35,045 nt of DNA from an uncultured Saprospiraceae bacterium (GTDB taxonomy: Bacteria; Bacteroidota; Bacteroidia; Chitinophagales; Saprospiraceae). The notes below the pieces were generated by a model, which was given only the letters and a program-made list of their open reading frames with translations, was not told the DNA's origin and ran no database searches. This document shows positions 1 through 9,329 of the stretch, piece after piece. Both the position numbers and the translations under genes were made by a program. Every line of letters starts with the position of its first letter. Position 1 is the first letter of the stretch. The DNA lies in the NCBI GenBank assembly GCA_938010785.1, contig CALLVC010000481.1:1-35045 (forward strand), given 5' to 3'.

Positions 1-699
1 ATAAGGTGCTAGGGTCAAGTAATCTTCTTCTGCTAATCCATAAATTTTCTTCAAATCTTGTTTCTTCCAAAATTGCCCTCCTTTAGAACGAAAGTTAATA
101 ATCGTTTGAGTTACTTTTTCAGAAAGTCCTAGATTTAATAAAGTTTCCTTTGTGGCCTCATTTGGGTTAAATACAAATGGAGTAATCGGTTTAACTAATG
201 GTTTTTCAACAACTTTTGGTTGGTCTGTAGTTTTAAGCTTATCCTTTTTTTGATTGAAATGGATGTAAGGTTTCAATCTATCATAATCGGCATCTGTTAT
301 TCCAAATACTTTTTTTATATCCTTCTTCTTATAAAATCTTGCTCCTGTATTTCGATATTTAATAAAGGTATTGGCTACAGTTGGCTTAATTCCTAATTTT
401 ATCAACCCTTCTTTGGTAACAATATTAGGGTCAAATGAGAAGGGCACTATTGGCGCTTTATTTCCTTTTGACGCTTCTTCTGATTTTTCTTCAAATTTGT
501 CCTGGTCTACTTTTGTCATTTCAGCTTCAAAGGCTATTACATCTTCTTTAAATTCTGAAAAATCTGTTGCTGGACTAGATAGATAGTCTGATAAGATGTT
601 TGATAAATAGAAGGATAAAAAAATTAAACAAATAACTATTATCAAACCATTTCTTTGGGTCTTAGAGAAATAGAAATAGTTGCGTAGATTCGTTTTCAT
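1..699 (-). CDS. Helix-hairpin-helix (ComEA-like) membrane protein, partial
   Basis: Reading the minus strand from the ATG at 699 gives 233 uninterrupted codons up to the window edge, so the C-terminus is missing. After a basic N-terminus (MKTNLRNYFYFSKTQRNG) comes one membrane segment at about residues 19-34, then an acidic linker. Two copies of a unit of about 60 residues follow, at about 95-155 and 180-233. Each begins PFxFxPNxxTKExLxxLG, continues with a basic KKxDLKKxxG stretch, and ends in DYxxLxPY. This is the helix-hairpin-helix arrangement of ComEA-type DNA-binding proteins, and Bacteroidota commonly carry membrane-anchored proteins with several such repeats. A role in DNA binding or uptake is inferred from the family only. 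The gene diverges from the small-RNA unit beginning near 884. Confidence 0.85.
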   Translation of the reverse strand, partial: MKTNLRNYFYFSKTQRNGLIIVICLIFLSFYLSNILSDYLSSPATDFSEFKEDVIAFEAEMTKVDQDKFEEKSEEASKGNKAPIVPFSFDPNIVTKEGLIKLGIKPTVANTFIKYRNTGARFYKKKDIKKVFGITDADYDRLKPYIHFNQKKDKLKTTDQPKVVEKPLVKPITPFVFNPNEATKETLLNLGLSEKVTQTIINFRSKGGQFWKKQDLKKIYGLAEEDYLTLAPY

Positions 700-883
700 A
701 TACTTAAAAATAAATGAAGAGAATGACTCTAAATTAGCTATTCCCTTGATATTATTTTCACCTAATTTATATTCAACGGTTTTGAATGTATAAAGAACGC
801 AAATGAATATGTTTCTGAAAAATATTAAATAAACTTAAATTTGTTTATTTGGTTATTTCACCAAATATTTATTGGTGTTTATA

Positions 884-914
884 TTTGACACTATACTTTT
901 TTCCCTTATCTTTG
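884..914 (+). promoter_or_regulatory. Bacteroidota-type promoter TTTG-N19-TATCTTTG
   Basis: TTTG at 884-887 and TATCTTTG at 907-914 are separated by exactly 19 bases, an exact match to the Bacteroidota primary sigma consensus (TTG at -33, TAnnTTTG at -7). It points rightwards into a region with no substantial ORF and a terminator hairpin at 1024-1065. Transcription would start near 920. Confidence 0.65.
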
Positions 915-1065
915 AAGAGAATTAAACAGAACTATGAGAGAATGCTTTGATTAAACTTAAATTGTATTTTCAACTACACACATTTTTTATGGCAATTTTT
1001 AATTTGCCATTTCCCTTACTTGAGAAGTGATAGGTTAACCCCAACATATCACTTCTTTTGTTTTT
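915..1065 (+). ncRNA. Putative small RNA of about 145 nt
   Basis: This stretch lies between an exact consensus promoter (884-914) and a hairpin followed by TTTTGTTTTT. The only ATG reading frame near its start encodes six residues (MRECFD), so an ordinary coding function is unlikely. Two stem-loops are visible: ATGGCAA/TTGCCAT at 989-1010, and GAAGTGATA/TATCACTTC at 1024-1055 as the terminator. No similarity to tmRNA, SRP RNA or RNase P RNA was recognised. The exact ends are inferred. A short leader peptide with attenuation is an alternative, but no amino-acid codon run supports it. Confidence 0.5.
1024..1065 (+). terminator. Rho-independent terminator of the small-RNA unit
   Basis: A perfect 9-bp stem, GAAGTGATA (1024-1032) with TATCACTTC (1047-1055), is followed directly by TTTTGTTTTT on the plus strand. 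Confidence 0.65.
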
Positions 1066-1105
1066 CGAGCCTTTGATTTTAAAAAATAGATTGCTATAAA
1101 ATAAT

Positions 1106-1137
1106 AAAGCGGTACCGAAATACTTCGATACCGCTTT
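1106..1137 (-). terminator. Long hairpin, probable displaced serA terminator
   Basis: AAAGCGGTA at 1106 pairs with TACCGCTTT at 1129-1137, and the intervening bases also pair (CGAA with TTCG), giving a nearly continuous 32-base palindrome. On the minus strand it is followed by TATTATTTTAT. It is the first terminator-like structure downstream of serA. About 275 bases separate the two, most of them occupied by the mobile repeat at 1139-1358, which suggests that the repeat inserted between gene and terminator. Confidence 0.5.
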
Positions 1138-1138
1138 A

Positions 1139-1358
1139 GGAATGGTACATTAATAAATTGCGTTTTTATAGGAAGTTATTTTTTTCTTATACAAGGCAAA
1201 AAACGCAGGCTATGCCCAGCATCGACGAGGCTTTTTAACCTGCCTTCCTGCGGTCAGCAGGCAGGCGCAGTAGAAAGGATGAACCCGTAAGGGTGAACCT
1301 CGCAAGAGGATGGGCTGCCAACAAGTAGAAGAATGTAAATTTATTATTGAACTATTCC
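1139..1358 (+). mobile_element. MITE-like hairpin repeat, copy 1 (220 bp)
   Basis: The ends form a 21-base inverted repeat with 18 matches, beginning GGAATGGTACATTAATAA on the left. Copy 2 (9156-9313, opposite orientation) shares these ends and the inner blocks ATACAAGGC, AAAAACG, GAGGCTTTTTAAC, GTAGAAAGGA and AACAAGTAGAAG. Copy 1 has an extra insert at about 1240-1315 with tandem hairpins (ACCCgtaaGGGT, CCTCgcaaGAGG) and a GC-rich CAGCAGGCAGGC block. No ORF and no clear target duplication were found. Confidence 0.65.
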
Positions 1359-1412
1359 TTAGGTCTTTTGTATGTTTATATCAACTATCCGAAGATAGCA
1401 GCAATCAATTTA

Positions 1413-2375
1413 CTAAGAAACCTCTCCAAATAAATCAATCAATTTTTCTGCTAATTCCAATCCGATATTTCTTTGCGCTTCTTGTGTAGATGCACCAATG
1501 TGTGGAGAAACAGAAATTCTTGGATGATTTAATAAATCAGCTCTAGGCGTTGGTTCATTTTCAAAAACATCTAAACCTGCACCTCCTACTTTACCACTTT
1601 CTAAAGCTGCTAATAGCGCATCTTCATCGATTGTTCCTCCTCTAGCAGTATTCACTAAAATAACACCATCTTTCATCTTATCCATTTCTTCTTTGCCTAA
1701 TAAGGCTTTTCCTAAAGATGGAACGTGTAATGAAATGTAGTCTGCGTTGGCTAACATTTCATCCATCTCTACAGTATCAATTTTTACCGATACGGTAATT
1801 TCCTTGTTACCTTGAAAAGACAATTGAATAGTGGCATCATCCAACATTAAATCAACAGGTAAAATAGTCATCCCTAAACCTAATCCAATCTTAGCCGTTT
1901 CTTGACCAATTCTTCCAAAACCAATGATTCCCAATTTCTTACCTCTCAATTCTTGACCTTTAGCATAAGACTTCTTTAATTTTTTGAAGTCGCTATTTCC
2001 TTTAGTTGGCATCTCTCTGTTTGACAGATGCACGAACCTTGATAGGTTGAACATATGTCCAAATGCCAATTCTGCTACAGACTTAGAAGAAGCCGCAGGT
2101 GTGTTAATTACCTGAATGCCTTTTTCTCTAGCATGCTTCACATCAATGTTATCCAAGCCTACACCTCCTCTACAGATAGCTTTTAAGTTAGGACACTTGT
2201 CAATTAAAGCCGTTCTGACTTTAGTGGCACTTCTTACACAAATTGCATCGTAATTTGGTAATTGTGCATCTAAATCTTCTTGTGCAATTTTATTCGTTTC
2301 GACTTGGTAGCCTGCTTCTTCTAAAAGCAATTGACCATCAGGATGAATACCGTCGTTGATTAATATTTTTACCAT
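1413..2375 (-). CDS. serA: D-3-phosphoglycerate dehydrogenase (short form)
   Basis: Oxidises 3-phosphoglycerate to 3-phosphohydroxypyruvate with NAD, the first step of serine synthesis in the cytoplasm. At 320 residues this is the short form lacking the C-terminal ACT regulatory domain. The N-terminal substrate domain contains CRGGVGLDNID at about 68-78. The Rossmann nucleotide motif GFGRIG is at 152-157. The catalytic set of the D-2-hydroxyacid dehydrogenase family is present: R245 (TARGG), E274 (ENEP) and H292 (SPHIGAS). An insert at about 115-140 and another at about 180-200 are consistent with Bacteroidota versions. It is transcribed alone, downstream of the large surface protein gene but separated from it by a terminator. 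Another 2-hydroxyacid dehydrogenase specificity cannot be fully excluded because serC is not adjacent. Confidence 0.88.
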   Translation of the reverse strand: MVKILINDGIHPDGQLLLEEAGYQVETNKIAQEDLDAQLPNYDAICVRSATKVRTALIDKCPNLKAICRGGVGLDNIDVKHAREKGIQVINTPAASSKSVAELAFGHMFNLSRFVHLSNREMPTKGNSDFKKLKKSYAKGQELRGKKLGIIGFGRIGQETAKIGLGLGMTILPVDLMLDDATIQLSFQGNKEITVSVKIDTVEMDEMLANADYISLHVPSLGKALLGKEEMDKMKDGVILVNTARGGTIDEDALLAALESGKVGGAGLDVFENEPTPRADLLNHPRISVSPHIGASTQEAQRNIGLELAEKLIDLFGEVS

Positions 2376-2481
2376 GATATTGGATTGTTTTTTATAAAAA
2401 CTAAAAAAGTAGCTTTATTTGCTTATTAGGAGGTGCAAAGTACGCTAAAATTTAGGTCTAAATCCAGTAATTTAAAAGTGG

Positions 2482-2527
2482 AAAAAAAAGACAAAAGGCA
2501 TATCAAAAATGAATTGATACGCCTTTT
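2482..2527 (-). terminator. Terminator of the SprB-repeat gene
   Basis: On the minus strand AAAAGGC-G-TATCAA pairs with TTGATA-T-GCCTTTT around a short loop (2493-2527) and is followed by GTCTTTTTTTT. It lies about 75 bases past the stop of the 2604-8879 gene. Confidence 0.75.
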
Positions 2528-2603
2528 ATTTTTAAATAAAATATTATGCCATTTTTTTTAAGATTAGCCAAAAATTATTTTATAACTCCCTGAAAAACAA
2601 GTT

Positions 2604-5600
2604 TTAATTTTTAATATAAAAAAGTTTTTCTCCATACACTGGATTATTATCTACTGTTATTTTTAAGTAAAATATTCCCGAACTGTAATTGGACAAATCA
2701 ATTTCTTGCTGAATGTCTTTAACATTCCTTTTTTCTAACTGGAATACCTGCTTACCTATACCATCTAAAAGCGTGATTGTTACATCTACTGTTTTGACAA
2801 ACTGCAACTCCAAATAACTAACTTGATTAGTAGGATTAGGATATAAATTAAAATTAGCTAATTCTGGTAAATCTGTAATCGGGTCTGTTATATCTAAACT
2901 TTGATTTTGTCGCTGTTCACAATTATTTTGGTCTGTAACGATAACGTAATAATTTCCTAGCACTACTCCTGTTACACTAGCACTTGTTCCTATAATCTCG
3001 TCGTTTTCATTAAACCAAAGATAACTATATGGTGCGGTACCTCCATAAATCGTATCTACACTTAAGGTCCCTCGATTCGATTGTTGATTAAAAATAGAAG
3101 AGGTATTTATACTATCAATAATTAAGTCATTATCAATCACTAAATCATTAAGCACAACGCTACAATTATTCGCATCTTGTACCGTAACGGAATAATTACC
3201 ACCCGCTAAATTATTCGCAGAATTAGCCGTAGAAATAATCGTTCCTGATTCATCTCGCCAAGTAAAATTATAAGAGTTAGAAACGCCTCCTGAAACATCT
3301 AACCGAATAAAGCCTTCACAATTAATTAAATCAATTCTCGTCGAATCTACTTGTAATAAAGGTGGAGTACGTAGGGTTGTTGCCTCTGTCATTTCTGTTC
3401 CATTCTCATCTGTTACTGTAACACTATAGCTTCCTGGTTCTAAGTTAATAAGATTTCTAGTCGTATCCCCTGTATTCCAAAGATAGCGATAGGGAGGTAC
3501 ACCACAAATAACTTTCGCTTCAATAAATCCAGAGTTATTATCAAAGCAATCTAAATCAGTAGTTAATAAGGCAACATCTAATTCTTCTACTTTAATGGCT
3601 ATTGTCGTGTCTAACTGCACGATACAATCATTTTCATCTGTAGCGGTTAAGGAATACATCCCTGGTAGTAAATTTTGAATCGAAGCAGTAGTCGCTCCCG
3701 TATTCCAATTAAATTCATAGGGAAAAGTACCTCCATTAAAATTAATTTGAATTTCCCCACTATCATCCCCTACACATAAGGAATCCGTTACAAAATTACT
3801 AGATATAGTAAAAGGATTAATAGGAGCAACTATTTCTGGAAATAACTCCCCACTTGACCACGCACAATTATTTGCATCTGTAATGGTCAAGGCATAAGTA
3901 CCTGCTGATAAATTAGTAACATCTTGAGTCGTATCGCCATGGCTCCATTGGTATTGGTAAGGCCCAGTTCCTCCTATTGGCGTAATCAAATAGGCTCCAT
4001 TAGTATCTCCAAAACAAGCTAATTCATTAACAAAATCATCTAGATTTACCGAAATATCTCCTTCGGGAATTAATTCCAAATCTCCTAGATAACCGACACA
4101 TAAATAGTCATTGCTTTCATCTACAACGCTTACGTCATAATTGCCTGCACTTAAGCCTTGCAAGCTTGTTACATCTCCATCCACAACCTGTTCTCCATTA
4201 TTCCAAAAATATTGATAACTACCAAATCCCCCATTTACTTTTATCGTAATGACTCCGTCCGCAGTATTCTCACAATTTGGATGCTGAGTCGTCACTAATT
4301 CAACACCTAAACTATCTTCTATTAAATTGATTTCAAAAGACTGTACTAAAGAACATTCTGCACCGTCTGTCACTGTAACCGTATAAGTTCCTGCGTCTAA
4401 ATTATTCAAATCTTCTGTTAATAAACCATTATTCCATTCATAATTAATCCCCGACCTACCTCCAGTAGCATTGATGTCAATTAAACCACTTTCAGGACTT
4501 GAGCAACTCACATCCCTTACTTCATCTATTTGTAGCAGGATTGGACTGGATGACTCCACTTCAAATGTATAGGCTGGGGAAACACAATTGTTCGCATCAA
4601 TGATTTCTAATTTATAATTACCACCGTCAATGTTTTGTAAAACAGCATCCGTGGTGCGAACAATCCGATTATTAGGTAAGGTCCAACTGTAAGTATATGG
4701 TAAAGTACCGCCTCGAACATTGGCAATAGCATTTCCATCATTTTCTCCAAAACAAGAAGGAGGCTCTGCCAAAATTGTATCTATTTGTAAAAAATCTGGT
4801 TCCGTGATTTCAAAACTCGTATTTAGTACACAACCTATATTATCCGTGATTTCTAACTGGTAAGCTCCTGCTGTCAAGGTGAGGTCATTACTAAACCAAA
4901 GTCCGCTAGAATTATCGACTATGACAGAACTATCTTGCCATTGAAAAGTAAAGAGATTGGCTCCAGGCGCATCACTTTTGATATTATAAAAAACGACTCC
5001 GTTATCTGAACCTTTACACTGAATCGAATCAATGATAAGAAAGTCATTCACGGATAATAATTGAGGTGCTTCTAAAATAGCTGTATCTGAGATAGAAATA
5101 CAACCATTCGCATCGGTTACTTCTACAAAATAATTATCAGGGCCCAAATTATTAATAGTGCTAGCAATAGAACCTGTGTTCCAAGAAAAATTATAAGGCG
5201 CTACTCCTCCATTTACACTAGCTTCTATTGACCCATTATCTACACCCACACATAAAGGGGCTACAGTTACAAAAGAAATATCCATTAATTCAGGTGCAGT
5301 TACAGCAATAGAATCAAGCACAAAAGTACAGTTATTAGTATCTGAAATCGTCACACTATATACCCCTGCGCTAATATTCGTTAAGCTCGATGTTGTTGTC
5401 GAAGTACTCCATTCGTAAGCATAAGTTCCAGTTCCGCCGCTAACGTTTAAATTAATGGCACCATCACTAATTTCATTACATAATGGACTTGCTATACTCG
5501 CTACTTGCGCAACTAAAACAGGTGGATTATTCAACGTATTATTAGCTTCTCTTACACAACCATTCGCATCTGTTACTTTCAAAGTATATGTATCCGCCAA

Positions 5601-8600
5601 TAGCCCGAAGGCGCTTGAAGTTGTTTGCGTTAATTCGTCATTCCATTCATACGTATAAGGAAAGGTCCCTCCTATAACAACAGATTGAACTTCGCCGTCA
5701 GCTTGACCAAAACAATTCGGGTCTACACCTGTTAAAGCGACTTCCAATACTGGAGTTGGTGCTATTGTCACCGTTTCCGTAATCCTACAATTATTAGCAT
5801 CTGAAATCGTTACCCTATAATCAGCTGGCGTCAAATTTGAAGGATTTGAAATGCTGGATAGCCCATTGTCCCACGAAAAATTATAAGCCCCGTCCGTTGT
5901 CGGTGTACCTCCTGTAACGGTTAAATCAATAGACGCATCGGATAAGCCAGCGCAACTCGGAGAAATCGTATTTTGATTTAAAATTTCTAGTAAAGGTGGT
6001 TCAAATACTACAATACTATCAATTGGACATGGTGTCACATTATCCGCATCTACAATGACAGAATAAAAACCTCCACTTAGACTAGCGACATTTTGATTCG
6101 TAGAAAAAATAGCAGTTCCATCACTCCATTGGTAGGTAGGATTTATCAACCCACCAACATTCAAGGTTATCGTTCCATCATTAAGCCCAAAACAAGTGAC
6201 ATCTGTAATTTGGTCTATCCCAAAATTGGGGCCACTGACAAATTGTTGGGGAAGACTTTTACTACATCCAAAGTTATCCGTCACCGTAATATTATAGGCT
6301 CCTAGCTCTAAATCGGAAATGGTATAGTTCGTCGTCCCTATGTTATTATCTACTCCAGAAACAGCTCCACTCCAAGTGTAATCATATGGCGCTTGCCCAT
6401 CTTGAGGAGTAATTATTATCGCCCCATCTTCTTGACAAAAACTTGGTTCTTGAATATCTGTTACCTGAATAGTGCTAATGCTCGGTAAAGTATGTACAAC
6501 AATTTGGTCCGTTGCAGAACAGCCATTCGTTTGAGAAGTTGCCGTTATGGTAACCGTCTGGTAAAAATCCTTTGACCTAGCAAATACAATCGCTTCCATA
6601 CCCTGCGCACCTGTGCTCCAATCAAAATCAAAAGGACCAACTCCTCCTCCTTGTTCTACCGCAGTAATTAACTGTGGTGCTCCTTGAAAACATAAATCGA
6701 GCGTATCCCCTGCTTGTATATTTACTACAGGAGTCGGTTGCTTTGAAAAGGAGACAGCCAATTCATCTGTACATCCTGCATTCGATTTTGCTTGAATATA
6801 AAAAATAGAATCAGAAGAAACCGTTACCATAGGGTTGGTAATCTCTGCTGTACTTAAATAAGAATCATTGGTAAAGAATAGGATGGTATCCGTCGCATTA
6901 TTTACATCTTGGATGACCAAACTTCGTAAATCAAATGTTGTATTTTGACAAATATTCTGATTGCCAGAGGCATTGGAAATTTGTGGCTTTGGATTAACAA
7001 TTATCTCAACAGGCTGTAAAGCACTGGAACAAGTTTGACCAGAAAAATTATTTGACTCCTGAAAATAATAAAGCGTCGTATCTGTCAGTATTGGCGTACT
7101 AAAAGTAGTTCCTGAATCAATTGGTGATGTTCCTGATACATCATCAAACCAATAAATTTGACCTGCATTAGAAGGCGTAGTCGTAATCGTTGCTATTTCA
7201 CCACTACATATTGGACTAACAGAAAAAGTTGGATTGAAAATAACCGCATCATCTGCCATCCCATTACAATTTTCATCAATCCCATTACAAGGAATTTCTG
7301 TGGCATTTGGATTTATACTGGCATTGGTATCATCACAATCTTGATTATTGGCAACATAGCCAGCAGGTTGGGCAGCAAAACAAACAGCTATAGAATCAGC
7401 TGGGTTACCAAATCCATCATTATCTGTATCTGCATAAAAAATATCACTCGCTTTTAATTGAGACCCATAGAATGTTAATCGGTCAAGCGCAATATCTCCT
7501 CTAAAATTAAGCGCTGCTGAAATACCTCTAAAACGAAATTGCACTATGCTTCCATCGTAAGGAGTCAAGTTAATATACTGTCTAATCCATTCCTCTCCTT
7601 GGTTTCCAGTTTGCTGCCATAGATTAACCCAATTTATACCATCTGTAGTAATTTCTAAAAATAGTGCATTCACATTATTGCCAAACATGTGGTAAAAAAA
7701 TGAAAAATGACAAATACCTGTACTTGCATCAACTTCTATACAGTCCGACTGTAAAATGGCTTCTTTACCTGGTCTACAAGTTCCCGAAGATTCTAAATAA
7801 ATGTATTGCCCATTAAAGTTGGCATCATTAGTTGGTCCGGTGCCTGACGTTACCGTACTCCCACTATTAACTATCCAATCAATATCATCTGTTATGGAAT
7901 TTTTCCAAACACCTGTTAGGGTAGGGCAATCAATACAGGTTCCGTCAGCATTACAATCTTGTTGAGTATCGAAATTTTCGGATAAGGTGGTTGGCGGTAG
8001 AATACAATCTGTCGTAGCCGTCGCTTTACAAGAATTATAAAAATAAGTATAGCTACTACAAGATTTTCGAACGTAAATATCGTAGGTCGTTAGCTGATTT
8101 AAATTTGTTAAATTAAATCTCTCTACACAATTTAGCACTATCACTTGGCTATTCGCAGAACCAGCCGCAGTTCCATTACCCGGTACAAATCCTTCGGGGC
8201 CAAACTCTACAATCACATTTCCTGTGCAGTCTCCGTTATTATCCCACCCTAAATCTATCGTTCTAGCAGTCACATTAAACGCCTCCAACATCGTCGGGGC
8301 AGGACATCCTAGAGGTTCAAAAAGTATTTCAACATATTCTAACATCCCTATATCCCCAAATTTATCATCACAAACTTTTAACATCCAGTTTCCATTAGGG
8401 TCAAAAGGGGTAGAAAGATAAAAATTAGCAAAGCTTTCTTCAGGCACAAATGTGCCCACTGCTTCTGTACTTTGTACTATATTTTTTACGGAATCTGTGG
8501 TACAGATAGATTCTGTTAAAATGAAAGGTGCTTCACAATTAGCAAGAGATGGGTCTCCAAAATTGTCCGTAGACGCACCTCTTTCATTAATCAATTTTAT

Positions 8601-8879
8601 TTCGGTCATCCCATCAGGTGCAATTAAGGAAACCTGTAAATCGTTTCTCCAAGCATGGCTAATTACTAGTCTCACTTCCGATAAAAAAACATTTTGCCCT
8701 AGCTGATTACCAGGCGCATTATTGACAGGGATGGTTACTTGCACGCAATTATCATCAGGAATCGTAATTCCCAAGTTACAGGCTCCATTATTAATCACTA
8801 TTTGTGAATGAAGCGTTGATATTAAACAACTGCAAAATGCAATGAATAATATCAGTTTGAGGGTAATCGGTCTTTTCAT
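2604..8879 (-). CDS. Giant secreted SprB-repeat protein with T9SS sorting domain
   Basis: A 2091-residue exported protein. Domains in order: signal peptide (1-25, ending HSQ); a proprotein-convertase P-like domain (about 30-190, with HAWRNDLQVSLIAPDG and GNWMLKVCDD); a fibronectin III-like domain (about 192-290); a MAM/jelly-roll-like domain (about 298-472); a MopE-type putative metal-binding segment rich in Asp/Asn (about 482-545, with DTDNDGFG and NQDCDD); two Ig-like domains (about 548-720); then about 16 SprB-type repeats of roughly 75-80 residues to about residue 2000. Each repeat carries a core such as GGTxPYxYxW and ends near YxVTVTDxNGC. The last 85 residues form a type A T9SS sorting domain (NLYPNPTNQ near its start, basic end LFYIKN). 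Export by T9SS to the cell surface or medium, with a role in adhesion or gliding, is inferred from SprB-like relatives. Monocistronic. Confidence 0.85.
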   Translation of the reverse strand: MKRPITLKLILFIAFCSCLISTLHSQIVINNGACNLGITIPDDNCVQVTIPVNNAPGNQLGQNVFLSEVRLVISHAWRNDLQVSLIAPDGMTEIKLINERGASTDNFGDPSLANCEAPFILTESICTTDSVKNIVQSTEAVGTFVPEESFANFYLSTPFDPNGNWMLKVCDDKFGDIGMLEYVEILFEPLGCPAPTMLEAFNVTARTIDLGWDNNGDCTGNVIVEFGPEGFVPGNGTAAGSANSQVIVLNCVERFNLTNLNQLTTYDIYVRKSCSSYTYFYNSCKATATTDCILPPTTLSENFDTQQDCNADGTCIDCPTLTGVWKNSITDDIDWIVNSGSTVTSGTGPTNDANFNGQYIYLESSGTCRPGKEAILQSDCIEVDASTGICHFSFFYHMFGNNVNALFLEITTDGINWVNLWQQTGNQGEEWIRQYINLTPYDGSIVQFRFRGISAALNFRGDIALDRLTFYGSQLKASDIFYADTDNDGFGNPADSIAVCFAAQPAGYVANNQDCDDTNASINPNATEIPCNGIDENCNGMADDAVIFNPTFSVSPICSGEIATITTTPSNAGQIYWFDDVSGTSPIDSGTTFSTPILTDTTLYYFQESNNFSGQTCSSALQPVEIIVNPKPQISNASGNQNICQNTTFDLRSLVIQDVNNATDTILFFTNDSYLSTAEITNPMVTVSSDSIFYIQAKSNAGCTDELAVSFSKQPTPVVNIQAGDTLDLCFQGAPQLITAVEQGGGVGPFDFDWSTGAQGMEAIVFARSKDFYQTVTITATSQTNGCSATDQIVVHTLPSISTIQVTDIQEPSFCQEDGAIIITPQDGQAPYDYTWSGAVSGVDNNIGTTNYTISDLELGAYNITVTDNFGCSKSLPQQFVSGPNFGIDQITDVTCFGLNDGTITLNVGGLINPTYQWSDGTAIFSTNQNVASLSGGFYSVIVDADNVTPCPIDSIVVFEPPLLEILNQNTISPSCAGLSDASIDLTVTGGTPTTDGAYNFSWDNGLSSISNPSNLTPADYRVTISDANNCRITETVTIAPTPVLEVALTGVDPNCFGQADGEVQSVVIGGTFPYTYEWNDELTQTTSSAFGLLADTYTLKVTDANGCVREANNTLNNPPVLVAQVASIASPLCNEISDGAINLNVSGGTGTYAYEWSTSTTTSSLTNISAGVYSVTISDTNNCTFVLDSIAVTAPELMDISFVTVAPLCVGVDNGSIEASVNGGVAPYNFSWNTGSIASTINNLGPDNYFVEVTDANGCISISDTAILEAPQLLSVNDFLIIDSIQCKGSDNGVVFYNIKSDAPGANLFTFQWQDSSVIVDNSSGLWFSNDLTLTAGAYQLEITDNIGCVLNTSFEITEPDFLQIDTILAEPPSCFGENDGNAIANVRGGTLPYTYSWTLPNNRIVRTTDAVLQNIDGGNYKLEIIDANNCVSPAYTFEVESSSPILLQIDEVRDVSCSSPESGLIDINATGGRSGINYEWNNGLLTEDLNNLDAGTYTVTVTDGAECSLVQSFEINLIEDSLGVELVTTQHPNCENTADGVITIKVNGGFGSYQYFWNNGEQVVDGDVTSLQGLSAGNYDVSVVDESNDYLCVGYLGDLELIPEGDISVNLDDFVNELACFGDTNGAYLITPIGGTGPYQYQWSHGDTTQDVTNLSAGTYALTITDANNCAWSSGELFPEIVAPINPFTISSNFVTDSLCVGDDSGEIQINFNGGTFPYEFNWNTGATTASIQNLLPGMYSLTATDENDCIVQLDTTIAIKVEELDVALLTTDLDCFDNNSGFIEAKVICGVPPYRYLWNTGDTTRNLINLEPGSYSVTVTDENGTEMTEATTLRTPPLLQVDSTRIDLINCEGFIRLDVSGGVSNSYNFTWRDESGTIISTANSANNLAGGNYSVTVQDANNCSVVLNDLVIDNDLIIDSINTSSIFNQQSNRGTLSVDTIYGGTAPYSYLWFNENDEIIGTSASVTGVVLGNYYVIVTDQNNCEQRQNQSLDITDPITDLPELANFNLYPNPTNQVSYLELQFVKTVDVTITLLDGIGKQVFQLEKRNVKDIQQEIDLSNYSSGIFYLKITVDNNPVYGEKLFYIKN

Positions 8880-9155
8880 ATAAAGTAATTCAATAATTAC
8901 AAATGCAGAAAAAATTGTTCCACCTTTATCGGTATGGATAAAGTGAACAACAAAAGTGCTTCCTTTTTTATAGAAATATGAATTATTAGGTAGAAAATAG
9001 TAGCGATAGGTTATTTGGTATCGACAAAAAACATGGAATTCATTTTTTGTCTTTCTCTAGAAGATACTCTGATATTGTAAAAATATCAAAATATTGCCTT
9101 ACTTCGCAAGAGAATTGTGTCTAGTGTTTAGCAAAGACACCTTTTTTGTCACCAA
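8880..9155. other. Intergenic region without a supported gene
   Basis: This 276-base stretch lies between the start of the SprB-repeat gene (minus) and repeat copy 2. It should hold the promoter of the surface-protein gene, but no convincing TTG/TAnnTTTG pair was found. A short stem GATATTgtaaaAATATC is present near 9071-9086. No RNA gene was recognised. Confidence 0.4.
9117..9147 (+). terminator. Terminator-like hairpin
   Basis: GTGTCT (9117-9122) pairs with AGACAC (9135-9140) and is followed by CTTTTTT. No plus-strand gene precedes it, so it either ends an unrecognised short transcript or is coincidental. Confidence 0.3.
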
Positions 9156-9313
9156 GGAATGGTGAAATAATAAATTTACATCCTTCTACTTGTTCTTTTT
9201 CCTTTCTACTACGTTAAAAAGCCTCGTGATAGCTAGGCTATCCCTACGTTTTTCGCCTTGTATAAAGAAAAAATAACGGCGCATAAAGACGCAATTTATT
9301 AATTCACCATTCC
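9156..9313 (-). mobile_element. MITE-like hairpin repeat, copy 2 (158 bp)
   Basis: Inverted relative to copy 1. The terminal inverted repeats match at 20 of 21 bases (GGAATGGTGAA at one end, TTCACCATTCC at the other). It lacks the GC-rich insert of copy 1 and carries a different internal hairpin, GATAGCctaGCTATC, just before the conserved ACGAGGCTTTTTAAC block. It lies directly upstream of the amidohydrolase start codon, so it contributes to that gene's 5' leader. No transposase and no obvious target duplication. Confidence 0.65.
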
Positions 9314-9329
9314 TATCAATTAACGTATA

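Noticed and set aside
700-883. Promoter of the helix-hairpin-helix gene
   Set aside because: A TTCATTTG box exists on the minus strand near 800, but the -33 element is missing, so no feature was called.
2431-2445. TACTTTGC on the minus strand upstream of serA as a promoter
   Set aside because: It fits the -7 consensus poorly (two mismatches in register) and no TTG lies about 19 bases upstream.
2604-8879. CRISPR-like periodicity within the large gene
   Set aside because: The periodicity is of protein repeats (SprB type, about 230 bases) with divergent nucleotide sequence, not short identical repeats with spacers.
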